Shown: positions 10,162 to 19,788, counted from the stretch's first letter. The stretch is DNA of 32,909 nucleotides from Bacteroidales bacterium (GCA_029938235.1 JAOZVH010000007.1:1-32909); one strand, 5' to 3'. The notes: a model not told the origin generated them from the letters alone. Program-made: numbers and translations.

Positions 10162-11208
10162 TTATAAAATTATGCCTCCACCAATAACTTTATCTTCTTC
10201 GTAAAAAACTGCAGATTGACCTTTTGTAATTGCAAAATTATCCTCAAAAAAAACAACTTTTATTTTATCTCCAATTTTTTCTATTTCGCTCAAAATACCC
10301 TTATTCCTGTAGCGAATTTTTGTTGTAACTTCTATTTTTTCATTTAAATTTTTATATTTTAATATATTAAAATCTCCTACAAACATTGTTTTTTTCAATA
10401 ATTCTTCACGTTTTCCGAGAGTTATAACATTGGTTTTTGCATCAATTTTCAACACATACAAAGGATAACCAACAGCGATTTCAAGACCTTTTCTTTGCCC
10501 AATTGTATAAAAAGGAAAACCTTTATGTTCTCCAAGAATTTTACCATTTTTATCAATAAAATTTCCTTTTAAAATTTTTTTTTCAAAATTTTTGACATTT
10601 TTTTTCAAAAAAGTTCTGTAGTTTCCGTCCGGAATAAAACAAATATCTAAACTTTCTTTTTTATTTAAAATTCTTGTAAAACCCTCTTTTTCAGCAATTT
10701 TCAATATTTCTTTTTTTCTATATTTGCCCAACGGAAAAATTGCTTTACTCAAAACTTCCTGAGAAAGTCCCCATAAAAAATAAGATTGGTCTTTTTTTTC
10801 GTCCATTGCTTCGGCAATAAAAAATCTATCATTTTCCTTTTGAATTTGTGCATAATGACCTGTTGCAAAATATTTACAATTTAAATTTTTTGCTTCTTTT
10901 AAAAGAATATCCCATTTTATTTTTATGTTGCAAATAACACATGGATTTGGTGTTCTTGCATTCATATATTCATTTATAAAATTTCCGATAATTTCCTTTT
11001 CAAATTTGTCTATGACATCCAGGACATAATGATTAAAATTTAATTTCTTAGCGACTTCCTTTGCATCTTTTATAAAATCATCATTTTTGGAATTCCACAT
11101 TTTTAATGTTATTCCAACAACTTCAAAACCTTTTTTTTGCAATAAAAAAGCACTAAAAGAGCTGTCTATTCCGCCGCTCATGGCAAGTAAAACTTTTTCT
11201 TTTTTCAT
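10162..11208 (-). CDS. mnmA: tRNA-specific 2-thiouridylase MnmA
   Basis: LLAMSGGIDSSFSAFLLQKKGFEVVGITLKMW, NPCVICNIKIKW, ATGHYAQI, DQSYFLWGL, GQRKGL. Confidence 0.95.
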   Translation of the reverse strand: MKKEKVLLAMSGGIDSSFSAFLLQKKGFEVVGITLKMWNSKNDDFIKDAKEVAKKLNFNHYVLDVIDKFEKEIIGNFINEYMNARTPNPCVICNIKIKWDILLKEAKNLNCKYFATGHYAQIQKENDRFFIAEAMDEKKDQSYFLWGLSQEVLSKAIFPLGKYRKKEILKIAEKEGFTRILNKKESLDICFIPDGNYRTFLKKNVKNFEKKILKGNFIDKNGKILGEHKGFPFYTIGQRKGLEIAVGYPLYVLKIDAKTNVITLGKREELLKKTMFVGDFNILKYKNLNEKIEVTTKIRYRNKGILSEIEKIGDKIKVVFFEDNFAITKGQSAVFYEEDKVIGGGIIL

Positions 11209-11212
11209 AATT

Positions 11213-12235
11213 TTAAATTTTTAACCTCGCATTAGGAACTACAGATTGAGACACAAAATCTCTTTTATCTAAAAATTTATAGTAGCCGGAAATTGCTATC
11301 ATGGCAGCATTATCAGTAGAATATTTTCGCAATGGAAGAAAAACATTCCAATTTTCATTTCGTCCTTTTTTTAATAATTCCTGTCTTAATTGAGAATTTG
11401 CCGAAACTCCACCAGCGATGGTTACTTCTGTAATTCCAGTTTTTTTAACTGCTTTTTTTAATTTATCCATTAAAATTTCAACAATAGTATTTTGCAAAGA
11501 AGCACATAAATCATTTTTATTTTCTTTTATAAAATTAGAATTTTCTTTGACTTTGTCGCGTAAAGAATATAAAAAAGAAGTTTTTAAACCACTAAAACTA
11601 AAATTTAAATCTTTCACCTTAGGCTTAGAAAATTTAAAAGATTTTGGGTCTCCTTTTTTAGATAATTTATCAATAACAGGACCAGAAGGATAATTTAAAC
11701 CCATCATTTTTCCACATTTATCAAAAGCTTCACCTGCGGCATCGTCTATAGTTTCTCCGAGAATTTTCATTTCAAAAAAACTATTTACTTTTACTATTTG
11801 AGTATGACCTCCGGAAACAAGCATCGATAAAAACGGAAATTTTGGAAACTGATATTTAAAATCTCGTTCTTTTAAAAAAACTGATAAAATATGAGCCTCC
11901 AAATGATTTACCTTTATAAGTGGAACATTTAAAGATAATGATAAACCCTTAGCAAAAGAAGTTCCGACAAGAAGAGAACCCATTAAACCAGGTCCCATAG
12001 TAAATGCTATGGCATTAATATCTTCTTTTTTTACATTTGCTAATTTTATCGCTCTTTCCACAACAGGAATAATATTTTTTTGATGCTCTCTGGAAGCAAG
12101 TTCTGGCACAACTCCGCCATAAATTTCATGCACTTCTTGAACACCAATTACATCAGATAGTAAAATACCGTTTTTTATAATAGCAGCAGAAGTATCATCA
12201 CAGGAACTTTCTATTCCAAGAATTATATTATTCAT
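11213..12235 (-). CDS. tsaD: tRNA N6-threonylcarbamoyladenosine synthase TsaD
   Basis: ILGIESSCDDTSAAII, VVPELASREHQKNI, VNHLEAHI, LVSGGHTQIV, IAGGVSANSQLR. Confidence 0.96.
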   Translation of the reverse strand: MNNIILGIESSCDDTSAAIIKNGILLSDVIGVQEVHEIYGGVVPELASREHQKNIIPVVERAIKLANVKKEDINAIAFTMGPGLMGSLLVGTSFAKGLSLSLNVPLIKVNHLEAHILSVFLKERDFKYQFPKFPFLSMLVSGGHTQIVKVNSFFEMKILGETIDDAAGEAFDKCGKMMGLNYPSGPVIDKLSKKGDPKSFKFSKPKVKDLNFSFSGLKTSFLYSLRDKVKENSNFIKENKNDLCASLQNTIVEILMDKLKKAVKKTGITEVTIAGGVSANSQLRQELLKKGRNENWNVFLPLRKYSTDNAAMIAISGYYKFLDKRDFVSQSVVPNARLKI

Positions 12236-12343
12236 AATAAAATTTTTTCAAAAAAAATAAAAAAAATTTAATTATTTTATTATTTTTTTTAAAAATTTAA
12301 AAAATTTATTATTCTATTATCATTATTTATTAATTATTTTAAT

Positions 12344-12451
12344 TTAAAATTTTTTCTTTTGTCTCTTTTGAAATAAAATCATAACAACAACCGAAATTGC
12401 TTCTTCTTTTTCATCTTTTGTTGAATATGCTGTTTGTGCAATTATAGTTAA
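12344..12451 (-). pseudogene. Putative gene remnant: open 35-codon coding-like tail ending in TAA
   Basis: Reverse complement reads LTIIAQTAYSTKDEKEEAISVVVMILFQKRQKKKF*. It is richer in G/C than the flanks and is preceded in frame by TAA. No good start codon; it abuts a repeat array. Family not identified. Confidence 0.35.
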
Positions 12452-12479
12452 TTATGGACGTTTTTTTTTTTATAATTTA

Positions 12480-12668
12480 AAATCATTAAAATTTTGGTGT
12501 TTTTGGAAAAAATTTTTTTTTTAATAATTTAAAATCATTAAAATTTTGGCGTTTTTGGAAAAAATTTTTTTTTTAATAATTTAAAATCATTAAAATTTTG
12601 GCGTTTTTGGAAAAAATTTTTTTTTAATAATTAAAAATCATTAAAATTTTGACGTTTTTTGAAAAAAT
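12480..12668 (+). repeat. Family-1 tandem array, about 52-bp period, 4 units
   Basis: attttgg(t/c)gtttttggaaaaaattttttttttaataatttaaaatcattaaa; unit starts 12491, 12543, 12595 and 12646. Confidence 0.85.
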
Positions 12669-12912
12669 TTTGGCTATAGAACCTTTTTGTGAAATATAAA
12701 TTTTTTTTATTAAAAATAAGGTATTATGATTCATCGTCCACGATGATTTCGTAACTTCCATGATTCTGTTTTTTTAAAACATTAAAAATCAATACTTTAA
12801 ATGTTTTCATTTAATATACACAAAATCATCGTGGACGATGAATCATAATCTTTTCACATTTTTTATGTGCGAAAAATTTCCTATCACAAAATGTTCGATA
12901 ACCAAAATTTTT
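12664..12912. mobile_element. MITE-like element with imperfect terminal inverted repeats
   Basis: Left arm AAAATTTTGGCTATAGAACCTTTTTGTGAAATA; right arm reverse complement AAAATTTTGGTTATCGAACATTTTGTGATAGG. Inner inverted pair gattcatcgtccacgatgatttcg / caaaatcatcgtggacgatgaatcat. Confidence 0.5.
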
Positions 12913-13002
12913 TTTAATAATTTAAAAATATTAAAATTTTGGCGTTTTTTGAAAAAATTTTTTTTTATTTCAAAATAAAAGCATAAAAAATTGATTTTTT
13001 TT

Positions 13003-13010
13003 TAATTTTG
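13003..13010 (+). promoter_or_regulatory. TAnnTTTG-like -7 box (TAATTTTG) immediately before guaA
   Basis: TAATTTTG ends 4 nt before ATG; no clear -33 element seen. Confidence 0.3.
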
Positions 13011-13014
13011 TAAA

Positions 13015-14544
13015 ATGAAAAAAATTTTAATATTAGATTTTGGTTCTCAATATACACAATTAATTGCTCGAAAAATACGAGAATTGAATGTTTATTGTGA
13101 AATTCATCCATATAATAATTTTTCTTTTAAAAATTTTGATGAAATAAAAGGAGTGATACTTTCCGGAAGTCCTTTTTCTGTTAGAGATAATAAATTGAAA
13201 AATTTTGATCTAGCTAAAATAATGTATAAAAAACCTATTTTGGGAATTTGTTATGGTGCTCAATATATTGCTCACAATTTTGGCGGAGAGGTTTTAAATT
13301 CAAAAACAAGAGAGTATGGAAGAGCAAATTTGAAATTTATAAATTCTCAAAATATTCTTTTTAAAGGAGTTTCAAAAAATTCGCAAGTTTGGATGTCCCA
13401 CGGAGACACAATAACAAAAATTCCAAATAATTATGAAATTATTGCAAGTACAGAAGACGTAAAAATAGCATCTTTTCAAATAAAAAATGAAAAAATTTAT
13501 GGCATACAATTCCATCCGGAAGTTTATCATACTACAGATGGGAAAAAACTTTTAAAAAATTTTGTAATTGATATTTGTAAAATTTCTGATAACTGGACAC
13601 CAAAATCATTCGTTGACGAAAGTGTGAAAAATTTGAAGGAAGAAATTAAAAATGAAAAAGTTATACTTGGACTTTCTGGTGGTGTAGATTCAACCGTCGC
13701 AGGAATTTTATTAAAAAAAGCAATAGGAAAAAATTTGACGTGTTTGTTTATTGATAATGGAATGTTGCGAAAAAATGAGTTCCAAGAAGTTTTAAATTCT
13801 TATGAAAATATGGGTTTAAATGTAATTGGAATTAAGGCAGAAGAAGATTTTTTATATCCATTAAAAAATGTTACAGACCCAGAAAAAAAAAGGAAAATTA
13901 TAGGAAAAACTTTTATTGAAATATTTGATAAAGAAGCAAATAAATTAAAAGATATAAAATTTTTAGCACAAGGAACTATTTATCCAGATATTATAGAATC
14001 TATTTCTGTAAAAGGTCCATCAGCAACAATAAAATCTCATCATAATGTTGGAGGTTTACCCGATTTTATGAAATTAAAAATAGTCGAGCCATTAAAATTG
14101 TTGTTTAAAGACGAAGTGCGAAAAATTGGTAAAATTCTAAAAATAAAAGATGAATTACTGCAGAGACATCCTTTTCCTGGTCCTGGTTTAGCAATTAGAA
14201 TTCTCGGCGATATCACAAAAGAAAAAATAAAAATTCTTCAGGAAGCAGATGATATTTTTATAAATGGCTTAAAAGAAAATAATCTTTATGATAAAGTCTG
14301 GCAAGCGGCAACTATTTTATTACCAGTCCAGTCTGTTGGAGTTATGGGTGATGAAAGAACTTATGAAAAAGCAATTGTTTTACGTGCAGTTTCATCTACT
14401 GATGGAATGACAGCAGATTTTTCTCATCTACCTTATAAATTTCTTGCTAAAATTTCAAATAAAATTATTAATAAAGTAAGAGGCATAAATAGAGTTGTTT
14501 ATGATATAAGTTCAAAACCTCCGGCAACAATAGAATGGGAATAA
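13015..14544 (+). CDS. guaA: GMP synthase (glutamine-hydrolysing)
   Basis: [63 protein letters not shown]-terminus [13 protein letters not shown]. Confidence 0.98.
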   Translation: MKKILILDFGSQYTQLIARKIRELNVYCEIHPYNNFSFKNFDEIKGVILSGSPFSVRDNKLKNFDLAKIMYKKPILGICYGAQYIAHNFGGEVLNSKTREYGRANLKFINSQNILFKGVSKNSQVWMSHGDTITKIPNNYEIIASTEDVKIASFQIKNEKIYGIQFHPEVYHTTDGKKLLKNFVIDICKISDNWTPKSFVDESVKNLKEEIKNEKVILGLSGGVDSTVAGILLKKAIGKNLTCLFIDNGMLRKNEFQEVLNSYENMGLNVIGIKAEEDFLYPLKNVTDPEKKRKIIGKTFIEIFDKEANKLKDIKFLAQGTIYPDIIESISVKGPSATIKSHHNVGGLPDFMKLKIVEPLKLLFKDEVRKIGKILKIKDELLQRHPFPGPGLAIRILGDITKEKIKILQEADDIFINGLKENNLYDKVWQAATILLPVQSVGVMGDERTYEKAIVLRAVSSTDGMTADFSHLPYKFLAKISNKIINKVRGINRVVYDISSKPPATIEWE

Positions 14545-14552
14545 TTTTTTGA

Positions 14553-14606
14553 AAAAATTTGCTTGTTTTTCAAAAAAAATTTTTTTTGAAAAACAAGCAA
14601 ATTTTT
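14553..14606 (+). terminator. Terminator-like perfect inverted repeat downstream of guaA
   Basis: aaaaatttgcttgtttttcaaaaaaaa / ttttttttgaaaaacaagcaaattttt, perfect 27-nt arms, 9 nt after the stop. Confidence 0.7.
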
Positions 14607-14840
14607 ATGATTTTAACTTATTAAAAAAAAATTTTTCAAAAAATGCCAAAATTTTAATGATTTATTAAAAAAATTTTTTCAAAAAAAATATAATTTAAAT
14701 CTTCATAATATATTTTTATTTACAATTTAGCTTTTATTTTCCCATTTATACCATATAAATCCTATTTATAACAAATTTGTCCCATTTATATTAAAACATA
14801 ACCGTTAATCATATAAATTTTAAATTTAATTTTTAATTTT

Positions 14841-14848
14841 TAATTTTG
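14841..14848 (+). promoter_or_regulatory. TAnnTTTG-like -7 box (TAATTTTG) before the DUF2141 gene
   Basis: taattttg 19 nt before ATG at 14868. Confidence 0.35.
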
Positions 14849-14867
14849 TCAAATTAATAACTAAAAA

Positions 14868-15293
14868 ATGAAAAATTTAATTTCTATCATTATATTTTTG
14901 TTGTATATTATACCAATTTTTGCACAAACTGGAACAATTTTTGTAAATATTTTAGGTGTTGAAAATAACAAAGGTATTGTAAGAATAGGACTTTATAATG
15001 AAAAAGCGAACTTTCCAATTTATGAAAAACATTTTAAAGGAGTATCTATAAATGCAAATACTACAGGAGTGCGTTATACTTTTACAAATATTCCAATGGG
15101 AACTTATGCAATTGCAGTTTGGCAGGATAAAGACGATAACAAAGTTATAAATAAAAATTTCTTTGGTGCGCCGAATGAGAATTACGGTTTTTCAAAAAAT
15201 ATTTACGGTTCTTTTGGTCCTCCTGATTTTGACGAAGTTTCTTTTAAAGTAAATTCTAAGAGGGAAATTACATTTACAATTAATTTAGAGTAA
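14868..15293 (+). CDS. DUF2141 domain-containing secreted protein
   Basis: Signal peptide, then TGTIFVNILGVENNKGIVRIGLYNEKANFP and FTNIPMGTYAIAVWQDKDDNKVINKNFFGAPNENYGFSKN. Confidence 0.85.
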   Translation: MKNLISIIIFLLYIIPIFAQTGTIFVNILGVENNKGIVRIGLYNEKANFPIYEKHFKGVSINANTTGVRYTFTNIPMGTYAIAVWQDKDDNKVINKNFFGAPNENYGFSKNIYGSFGPPDFDEVSFKVNSKREITFTINLE

Positions 15294-15331
15294 ATATTAA
15301 TAATTATATTATTTTAATAAAAAATAAATAA

Positions 15332-15955
15332 ATGAAAATAATAACAATAGTTTTAATTATCTTAATATCTATCTCAGGATATTCACAGGAAATAAATACT
15401 TTATTCAATTCGGATAATAAAGAAATAACATTCGGAGGATACGGCGGACCTATTATAAGAGCATCTCATGTTAATGGAGTTTTTGGAATAGCAATAGGAG
15501 GTAAGGGTGGATTTACAATAAATAGAAGTTTTACTTTTGGAGGAATAGGCATAGGTTATGTATCGGATTATTCTTTTAAAGGTGATAATTTTGCCGGAGA
15601 GGACAATGTTGATTTACATATAGGAATGGGTGCAGGAGGAATATTTTTTGAATATGTAATAGGAATGCAAAAAGCAGTTCATATTGCTATTCCTGTAAAC
15701 TTAATGGCAGGAGGAATTTCTATTTCAGAAAAAAAAAATGTAGACTATGATAAAAAATCCGATGAAAATGTAGAAGATTCAGGTGTGTTTTTTTTAGAAC
15801 CCGGCATTAATATAGAATTCAATATAAGTAAATTTTTCATGCCGACGCTTAACATAGCTTATCGTTTTGCTATGGGGAGTTCATTAGAAAATTTGTCAGA
15901 TAAAGATCTAAGTGGATTTCATGTCGGACTTGAATTTAAGTTCGGAAAATTTTAA
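15332..15955 (+). CDS. Putative outer-membrane beta-barrel-like protein
   Basis: Signal peptide (ILISISGYSQE), Gly-rich alternating beta pattern, C-terminal GLEFKFGKF. Confidence 0.55.
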   Translation: MKIITIVLIILISISGYSQEINTLFNSDNKEITFGGYGGPIIRASHVNGVFGIAIGGKGGFTINRSFTFGGIGIGYVSDYSFKGDNFAGEDNVDLHIGMGAGGIFFEYVIGMQKAVHIAIPVNLMAGGISISEKKNVDYDKKSDENVEDSGVFFLEPGINIEFNISKFFMPTLNIAYRFAMGSSLENLSDKDLSGFHVGLEFKFGKF

Positions 15956-16033
15956 ATGAAAAATATTATAAAATATTTTCTTCAAGAAAATTCTGTTTAA
16001 AGCTTATATTAACGATTTAATGCAACAATAAAA

Positions 16034-16091
16034 TGTGTTCTTTGTAATTTTGTACTGCACAATAATTGTGCGATGAAAATACAGAAGCACA
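16034..16091 (-). repeat. Family-2-related copy A, forming an imperfect hairpin
   Basis: tgcacaataattgtgcgatgaaaatac; arms tgtgttctttgtaattttgtactgcacaat / attgtgcgatgaaaatacagaagcaca. Confidence 0.45.
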
Positions 16092-16121
16092 AATTTTTAC
16101 GGTTTTTTATAATTAAAAAAA

Positions 16122-16190
16122 TTTTTTCAAAAAAACGGCAATTTTTTAATGATTTTTTAATTATAAAAAATTGCCGTTTTTTTGAAAAAA
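16122..16190 (-). terminator. Terminator-like hairpin downstream of rsmA
   Basis: Perfect 27-nt arms ttttttcaaaaaaacggcaatttttta (16122-16148) / taaaaaattgccgtttttttgaaaaaa (16164-16190); carries the family-1 core. Confidence 0.7.
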
Positions 16191-16192
16191 AA

Positions 16193-16957
16193 TTATTGAA
16201 TAAATTTCGTTAGAAAAACAAAATCTTTAACGCTTAAATGTTCTGGTCTTTTTACAAAAATTTCATTAGAAATATCTTTATCTTTTAAAAATATTTTTAA
16301 AGAATTTCTCAGCATTTTTCTTCTTTGATTAAAAGCAGTTTTTACAACTTTAAAAAATAATTTCTCATCACATTCCAAACTTTCAACATTATTTCTCGTA
16401 ATTCTGACAACAGCAGATTTTACTTTTGGCGGCGGAATAAAAACATTTTCATCAACAGTAAATAAATATTCTACATCATAAAAAGCTGTTAAAAAAACAC
16501 TTAAAATTCCATAAATTTTTTTTCCGGGTTTAGCGGAAATTCTTTCGGCAACTTCCTTTTGAAACATTCCCACAAGTTCTGTAACTTGATTTTTATTTTC
16601 AAGAACTTTAAATAAAATCTGTGACGAAATATTATATGGGAAATTTCCAATTATTGCAAATTTCTCAGAAAAAATTTTTTTTAAATCAATTCTCAAAAAA
16701 TTTCCTGATAAAATTCTATTATTTATTTGTGGAAAAGCTCTATAAAGATATGAAACTGCTTCTTCGTCTAATTCTATTACTGTTGTTTCATAATTCATAT
16801 TTTTTATTAAAAACGCTGTTAAAACTCCTGTTCCTGCTCCAATTTCCAAAACCTTAGAAATATTTTCTGCTTTTAAACTTTCAACTATTTTTTTAGCAAT
16901 TTCTTTATCATTTAAAAAATGTTGCCCTAATCTTTTTTTTGCTCTTATAAATTTCAT
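16193..16957 (-). CDS. rsmA: 16S rRNA (adenine1518-N6/adenine1519-N6)-dimethyltransferase
   Basis: AKKRLGQHFLNDKEIAKKIV, VLEIGAGTGVLT, GNFPYNISSQILFKVLE, FIPPPKVKSAVV, FNQRRKMLRNSL. Confidence 0.96.
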   Translation of the reverse strand: MKFIRAKKRLGQHFLNDKEIAKKIVESLKAENISKVLEIGAGTGVLTAFLIKNMNYETTVIELDEEAVSYLYRAFPQINNRILSGNFLRIDLKKIFSEKFAIIGNFPYNISSQILFKVLENKNQVTELVGMFQKEVAERISAKPGKKIYGILSVFLTAFYDVEYLFTVDENVFIPPPKVKSAVVRITRNNVESLECDEKLFFKVVKTAFNQRRKMLRNSLKIFLKDKDISNEIFVKRPEHLSVKDFVFLTKFIQ

Positions 16958-16958
16958 T

Positions 16959-17456
16959 TTATTTTTTATTATTCCTAATAATTTGATTTATAGATCTTTC
17001 TATTTTATCAATTTCTTTCGAAGATAAAATAGAAATATTTACTGCAGGATATTCAAAAATCCCATTTTCTGTTTTTTGAAAAAAAATGATTTCTTTTGAA
17101 AAAAATTTTTTTTTAATTTTATAATTAAAAAGTTTAAATTTATGAATTTCGTAAATTTTTTTTTTAGATTTAAAAAAATTTTTCAATTTTAAAAAACGAA
17201 GTATCATATTATTATCAAAAAAACTCCTTATTCTAAAAAAACGAAGAATAATTTTATTTTTATCATCGCTATAAAAAAAATAATTATAGTCTTTTAAGAA
17301 TAAAAAAATATATAAAAGTAAAAAAATAGCCGAAACAAAATACATCATTTCATTTTCTAAAAGCCAAACAAGAAACAAAAAAACAAATGATACACTTATT
17401 GAAAAATCTAAGGCAAATTTAATTTTCCTTGATTTTAAAGATTTATTTATTTTCAT
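16959..17456 (-). CDS. Small membrane protein, paralog of the adjacent upstream gene
   Basis: Two TM segments; C-terminal EIIFFQKTENGIFEYPAVNISILSSKEIDKIERSINQIIRNNKK shared with 17458..17913. Confidence 0.6.
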   Translation of the reverse strand: MKINKSLKSRKIKFALDFSISVSFVFLFLVWLLENEMMYFVSAIFLLLYIFLFLKDYNYFFYSDDKNKIILRFFRIRSFFDNNMILRFLKLKNFFKSKKKIYEIHKFKLFNYKIKKKFFSKEIIFFQKTENGIFEYPAVNISILSSKEIDKIERSINQIIRNNKK

Positions 17457-17457
17457 T

Positions 17458-17913
17458 TTATTTTTTTTTATTATTAATAATTTGATTTATAGATTTTTCC
17501 ATTTTATTAATTTCTTCTGAAGATAAAATAGAAATATTTACTGCAGGATATTCAAAAATTTCATTTTCTGTTTTTTGAAAAAAAATTATTTCCTTTTTAA
17601 GGGATTTTTTTTCAATTTTATAATTATTTATTTTAACTTTATGTATTTCGTAAGATTTTCTTTTTATTTTAAAAACATTCCTCAAACCAAAAAAACGAAT
17701 AACAATTTTTTTTTTATCATCATCACTATAAAAAAAATAATTATAATCTCTTAAAAATAAAAAAATATATAAAATGAAAAAAACAATGCTCATATAAATT
17801 AAAAACCAATAAGAAATAAATAAAGAAAATCCAAAAGAAGAAAGCGATAATATTATTGAATAATTTAAAGCAAATTGAATTTTTTTAGCTTTTAAAGCTT
17901 TTTCTATTTTCAT
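17458..17913 (-). CDS. Small membrane protein, paralog of the adjacent downstream gene
   Basis: Two TM segments; C-terminal EIIFFQKTENEIFEYPAVNISILSSEEINKMEKSINQIINNKKK. Confidence 0.6.
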   Translation of the reverse strand: MKIEKALKAKKIQFALNYSIILSLSSFGFSLFISYWFLIYMSIVFFILYIFLFLRDYNYFFYSDDDKKKIVIRFFGLRNVFKIKRKSYEIHKVKINNYKIEKKSLKKEIIFFQKTENEIFEYPAVNISILSSEEINKMEKSINQIINNKKK

Positions 17914-17919
17914 AATTTT

Positions 17920-19254
17920 TTATAAATTATTCCAAAGGATCTTTTTAAAATCTTCTCTGTTAAAAGGCTTACATTCGTTTATTTTACTAATATTTTTTGT
18001 TGTGTAAATCATTTCTTTCATAAATTTAGAAGCACGTTTCACACCTTCACCTATATTAATAATTATTTTATCGTTTTCAAAAATTAAATTTTCTTTCAGA
18101 GATTTAAAAAAACCTCCCACAGCAATTGCTGCTGCTGGTCCAATTGTAATTCCTGTTTCATAAGCAACTAATCTTCCAATATCAATAATTTTTTCTTCTT
18201 CAAAAGAAATAATATCTCCATTACTTTTTTTTACAAGTTTGCTCATTTCCGGATAAGTAGCAGGATTTCCTGTTGCAAGAGTTGGAATTTCCGTTTTTGG
18301 ATCTTTTAAAATTGGATAATCTTTTTCAAAATCTTTCGGAAAATTATTATTTTTTGCTTTCTGATATGCTTGTGCCATAGGATCACATTTGTCCGGCTGT
18401 ACAAGTATAAAACGAGGTAATTCTTTGAACAAATCAGTTTTTTCCAAATCTGTATGTGCTTTTTCTATTGCAAAAGGTCCCGTTCCTCCACTCAAAGCCT
18501 GTATATAAACATTAGGAACTTCTCCAAGAATTCTCAGCCATTCGAAAACCATAGTTTTTTTAGCTTCTATTCTCATAGGGTCGAAATTTCCACCGGACAA
18601 TAAAATATCATATTTTTTAGAAAATTCATTTGCGATTTCCTTTGCTTTTTGATAATCTCCTTTTACTTTGAAAATTCTTTGTCCGTAAATGGACATCTCT
18701 GCTTCATTATTTTTCAAAGCATCTTCCGGAAGAAAAGCATTTAAAGAAATATTTGCTTCAGCTAAATAAGACGAAAATGCTGTTCCAATATTTCCTGTAC
18801 TTGCAACAGAATAATTTTTTATTTTATTTTCCTTCAAAACACTGGCAACAACAGAAGCCGCAACATCTTTAAATGTTTCAGTTGCTGGATTTTTATCATT
18901 GCGATAAGCGTAAACTTTTATTTTAATATTAAATTTTTCTTTCGCATAATTTTCTAAAAAATTCCATCTCTCTAATGGAATAATTCCTTCTCCTTTGCTG
19001 ACAATATTTTTTTTATCAAGCAAAGGTAAAAAATCGAAATAATGAAAAACATTTTTTGGATTTTCTTCTTTTGAAATTAATTTTTTAATATTTTCTATAT
19101 TTTCATAATAAAAAACATTTACCTGTTTACTACCACATTTACAAACTTGTTTATTTGTAAACCATACAGAAAAATCATGAATTTTTGCAGAACACTTTTT
19201 ACATTTTAAGTAAAATTTAGAATTTTTTTCTTTCATAAAAAATTTTTTTTTCAA
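17920..19254 (-). CDS. thrC: Threonine synthase (PLP-dependent) with N-terminal Cys-rich zinc-ribbon-like segment
   Basis: CKKCSAKIHDFSVWFTNKQVCKCGS; NPATETFKDVAASVVAS (PLP lysine), VASTGNIGTAFSSYLAEA, LSGGTGPFAIEKA. Confidence 0.8.
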   Translation of the reverse strand: MKKKFFMKEKNSKFYLKCKKCSAKIHDFSVWFTNKQVCKCGSKQVNVFYYENIENIKKLISKEENPKNVFHYFDFLPLLDKKNIVSKGEGIIPLERWNFLENYAKEKFNIKIKVYAYRNDKNPATETFKDVAASVVASVLKENKIKNYSVASTGNIGTAFSSYLAEANISLNAFLPEDALKNNEAEMSIYGQRIFKVKGDYQKAKEIANEFSKKYDILLSGGNFDPMRIEAKKTMVFEWLRILGEVPNVYIQALSGGTGPFAIEKAHTDLEKTDLFKELPRFILVQPDKCDPMAQAYQKAKNNNFPKDFEKDYPILKDPKTEIPTLATGNPATYPEMSKLVKKSNGDIISFEEEKIIDIGRLVAYETGITIGPAAAIAVGGFFKSLKENLIFENDKIIINIGEGVKRASKFMKEMIYTTKNISKINECKPFNREDFKKILWNNL

Positions 19255-19278
19255 AAATATTATTTTTTTTGAAAAAAA

Positions 19279-19788
19279 TTAATATTTATTAGATGATAAA
19301 GTATCTACTCTTATTTCAAGAGAGTCAGAATTATTATTTTTATTTCTCTCTTCTACTAACGAAAAATAATCTGCTGTTGTTTTTATTTTATAATAACCTG
19401 CTTCATTAAAACTTGTATCTATATTTATTTCAAAAAATTTACTCGGAGCAATACTTGGAATGGCAATACTATCAATGCTATGTCTTTCTAATTTTTGCCA
19501 CCTATTAAAAGTATCTTTTTTGAAAATATTTATTTGTGCATGACAAGGAATAGTATAAACGGTAATAATATCGTGAGAAACGCTATCTATATTTTGAAAT
19601 AAATTTTTTATTGTAAAATTCGTATTAATATTTACAACATTTGTATTACTAATAACTTTCACGTTTACAGTATCAAATTCCATAAAAGTGTGAATATCTG
19701 CGTCTGCATTATATAATTCCTTAGCTTCGTCACAGGAATATATAAAAATAATTACTAAAATTATTATAAATAAAAATTTTTTTAACAT
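19279..19788 (-). CDS. Hypothetical lipoprotein
   Basis: N-terminal MLKKFLFIIILVIIFIYSCDEAKE lipobox; beta-rich remainder. Confidence 0.55.
   Translation of the reverse strand: MLKKFLFIIILVIIFIYSCDEAKELYNADADIHTFMEFDTVNVKVISNTNVVNINTNFTIKNLFQNIDSVSHDIITVYTIPCHAQINIFKKDTFNRWQKLERHSIDSIAIPSIAPSKFFEINIDTSFNEAGYYKIKTTADYFSLVEERNKNNNSDSLEIRVDTLSSNKY

Noticed and set aside
12480-12668. Assembly artefact as the explanation for tandem arrays
   Set aside because: Cannot be excluded without reads, but units differ by scattered substitutions and each locus has its own linker, which argues against simple collapse or duplication errors.
14740-14800. cccatttata direct repeats upstream of the DUF2141 gene
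   Set aside because: Only two copies in AT-rich DNA with no further structure; could be chance.
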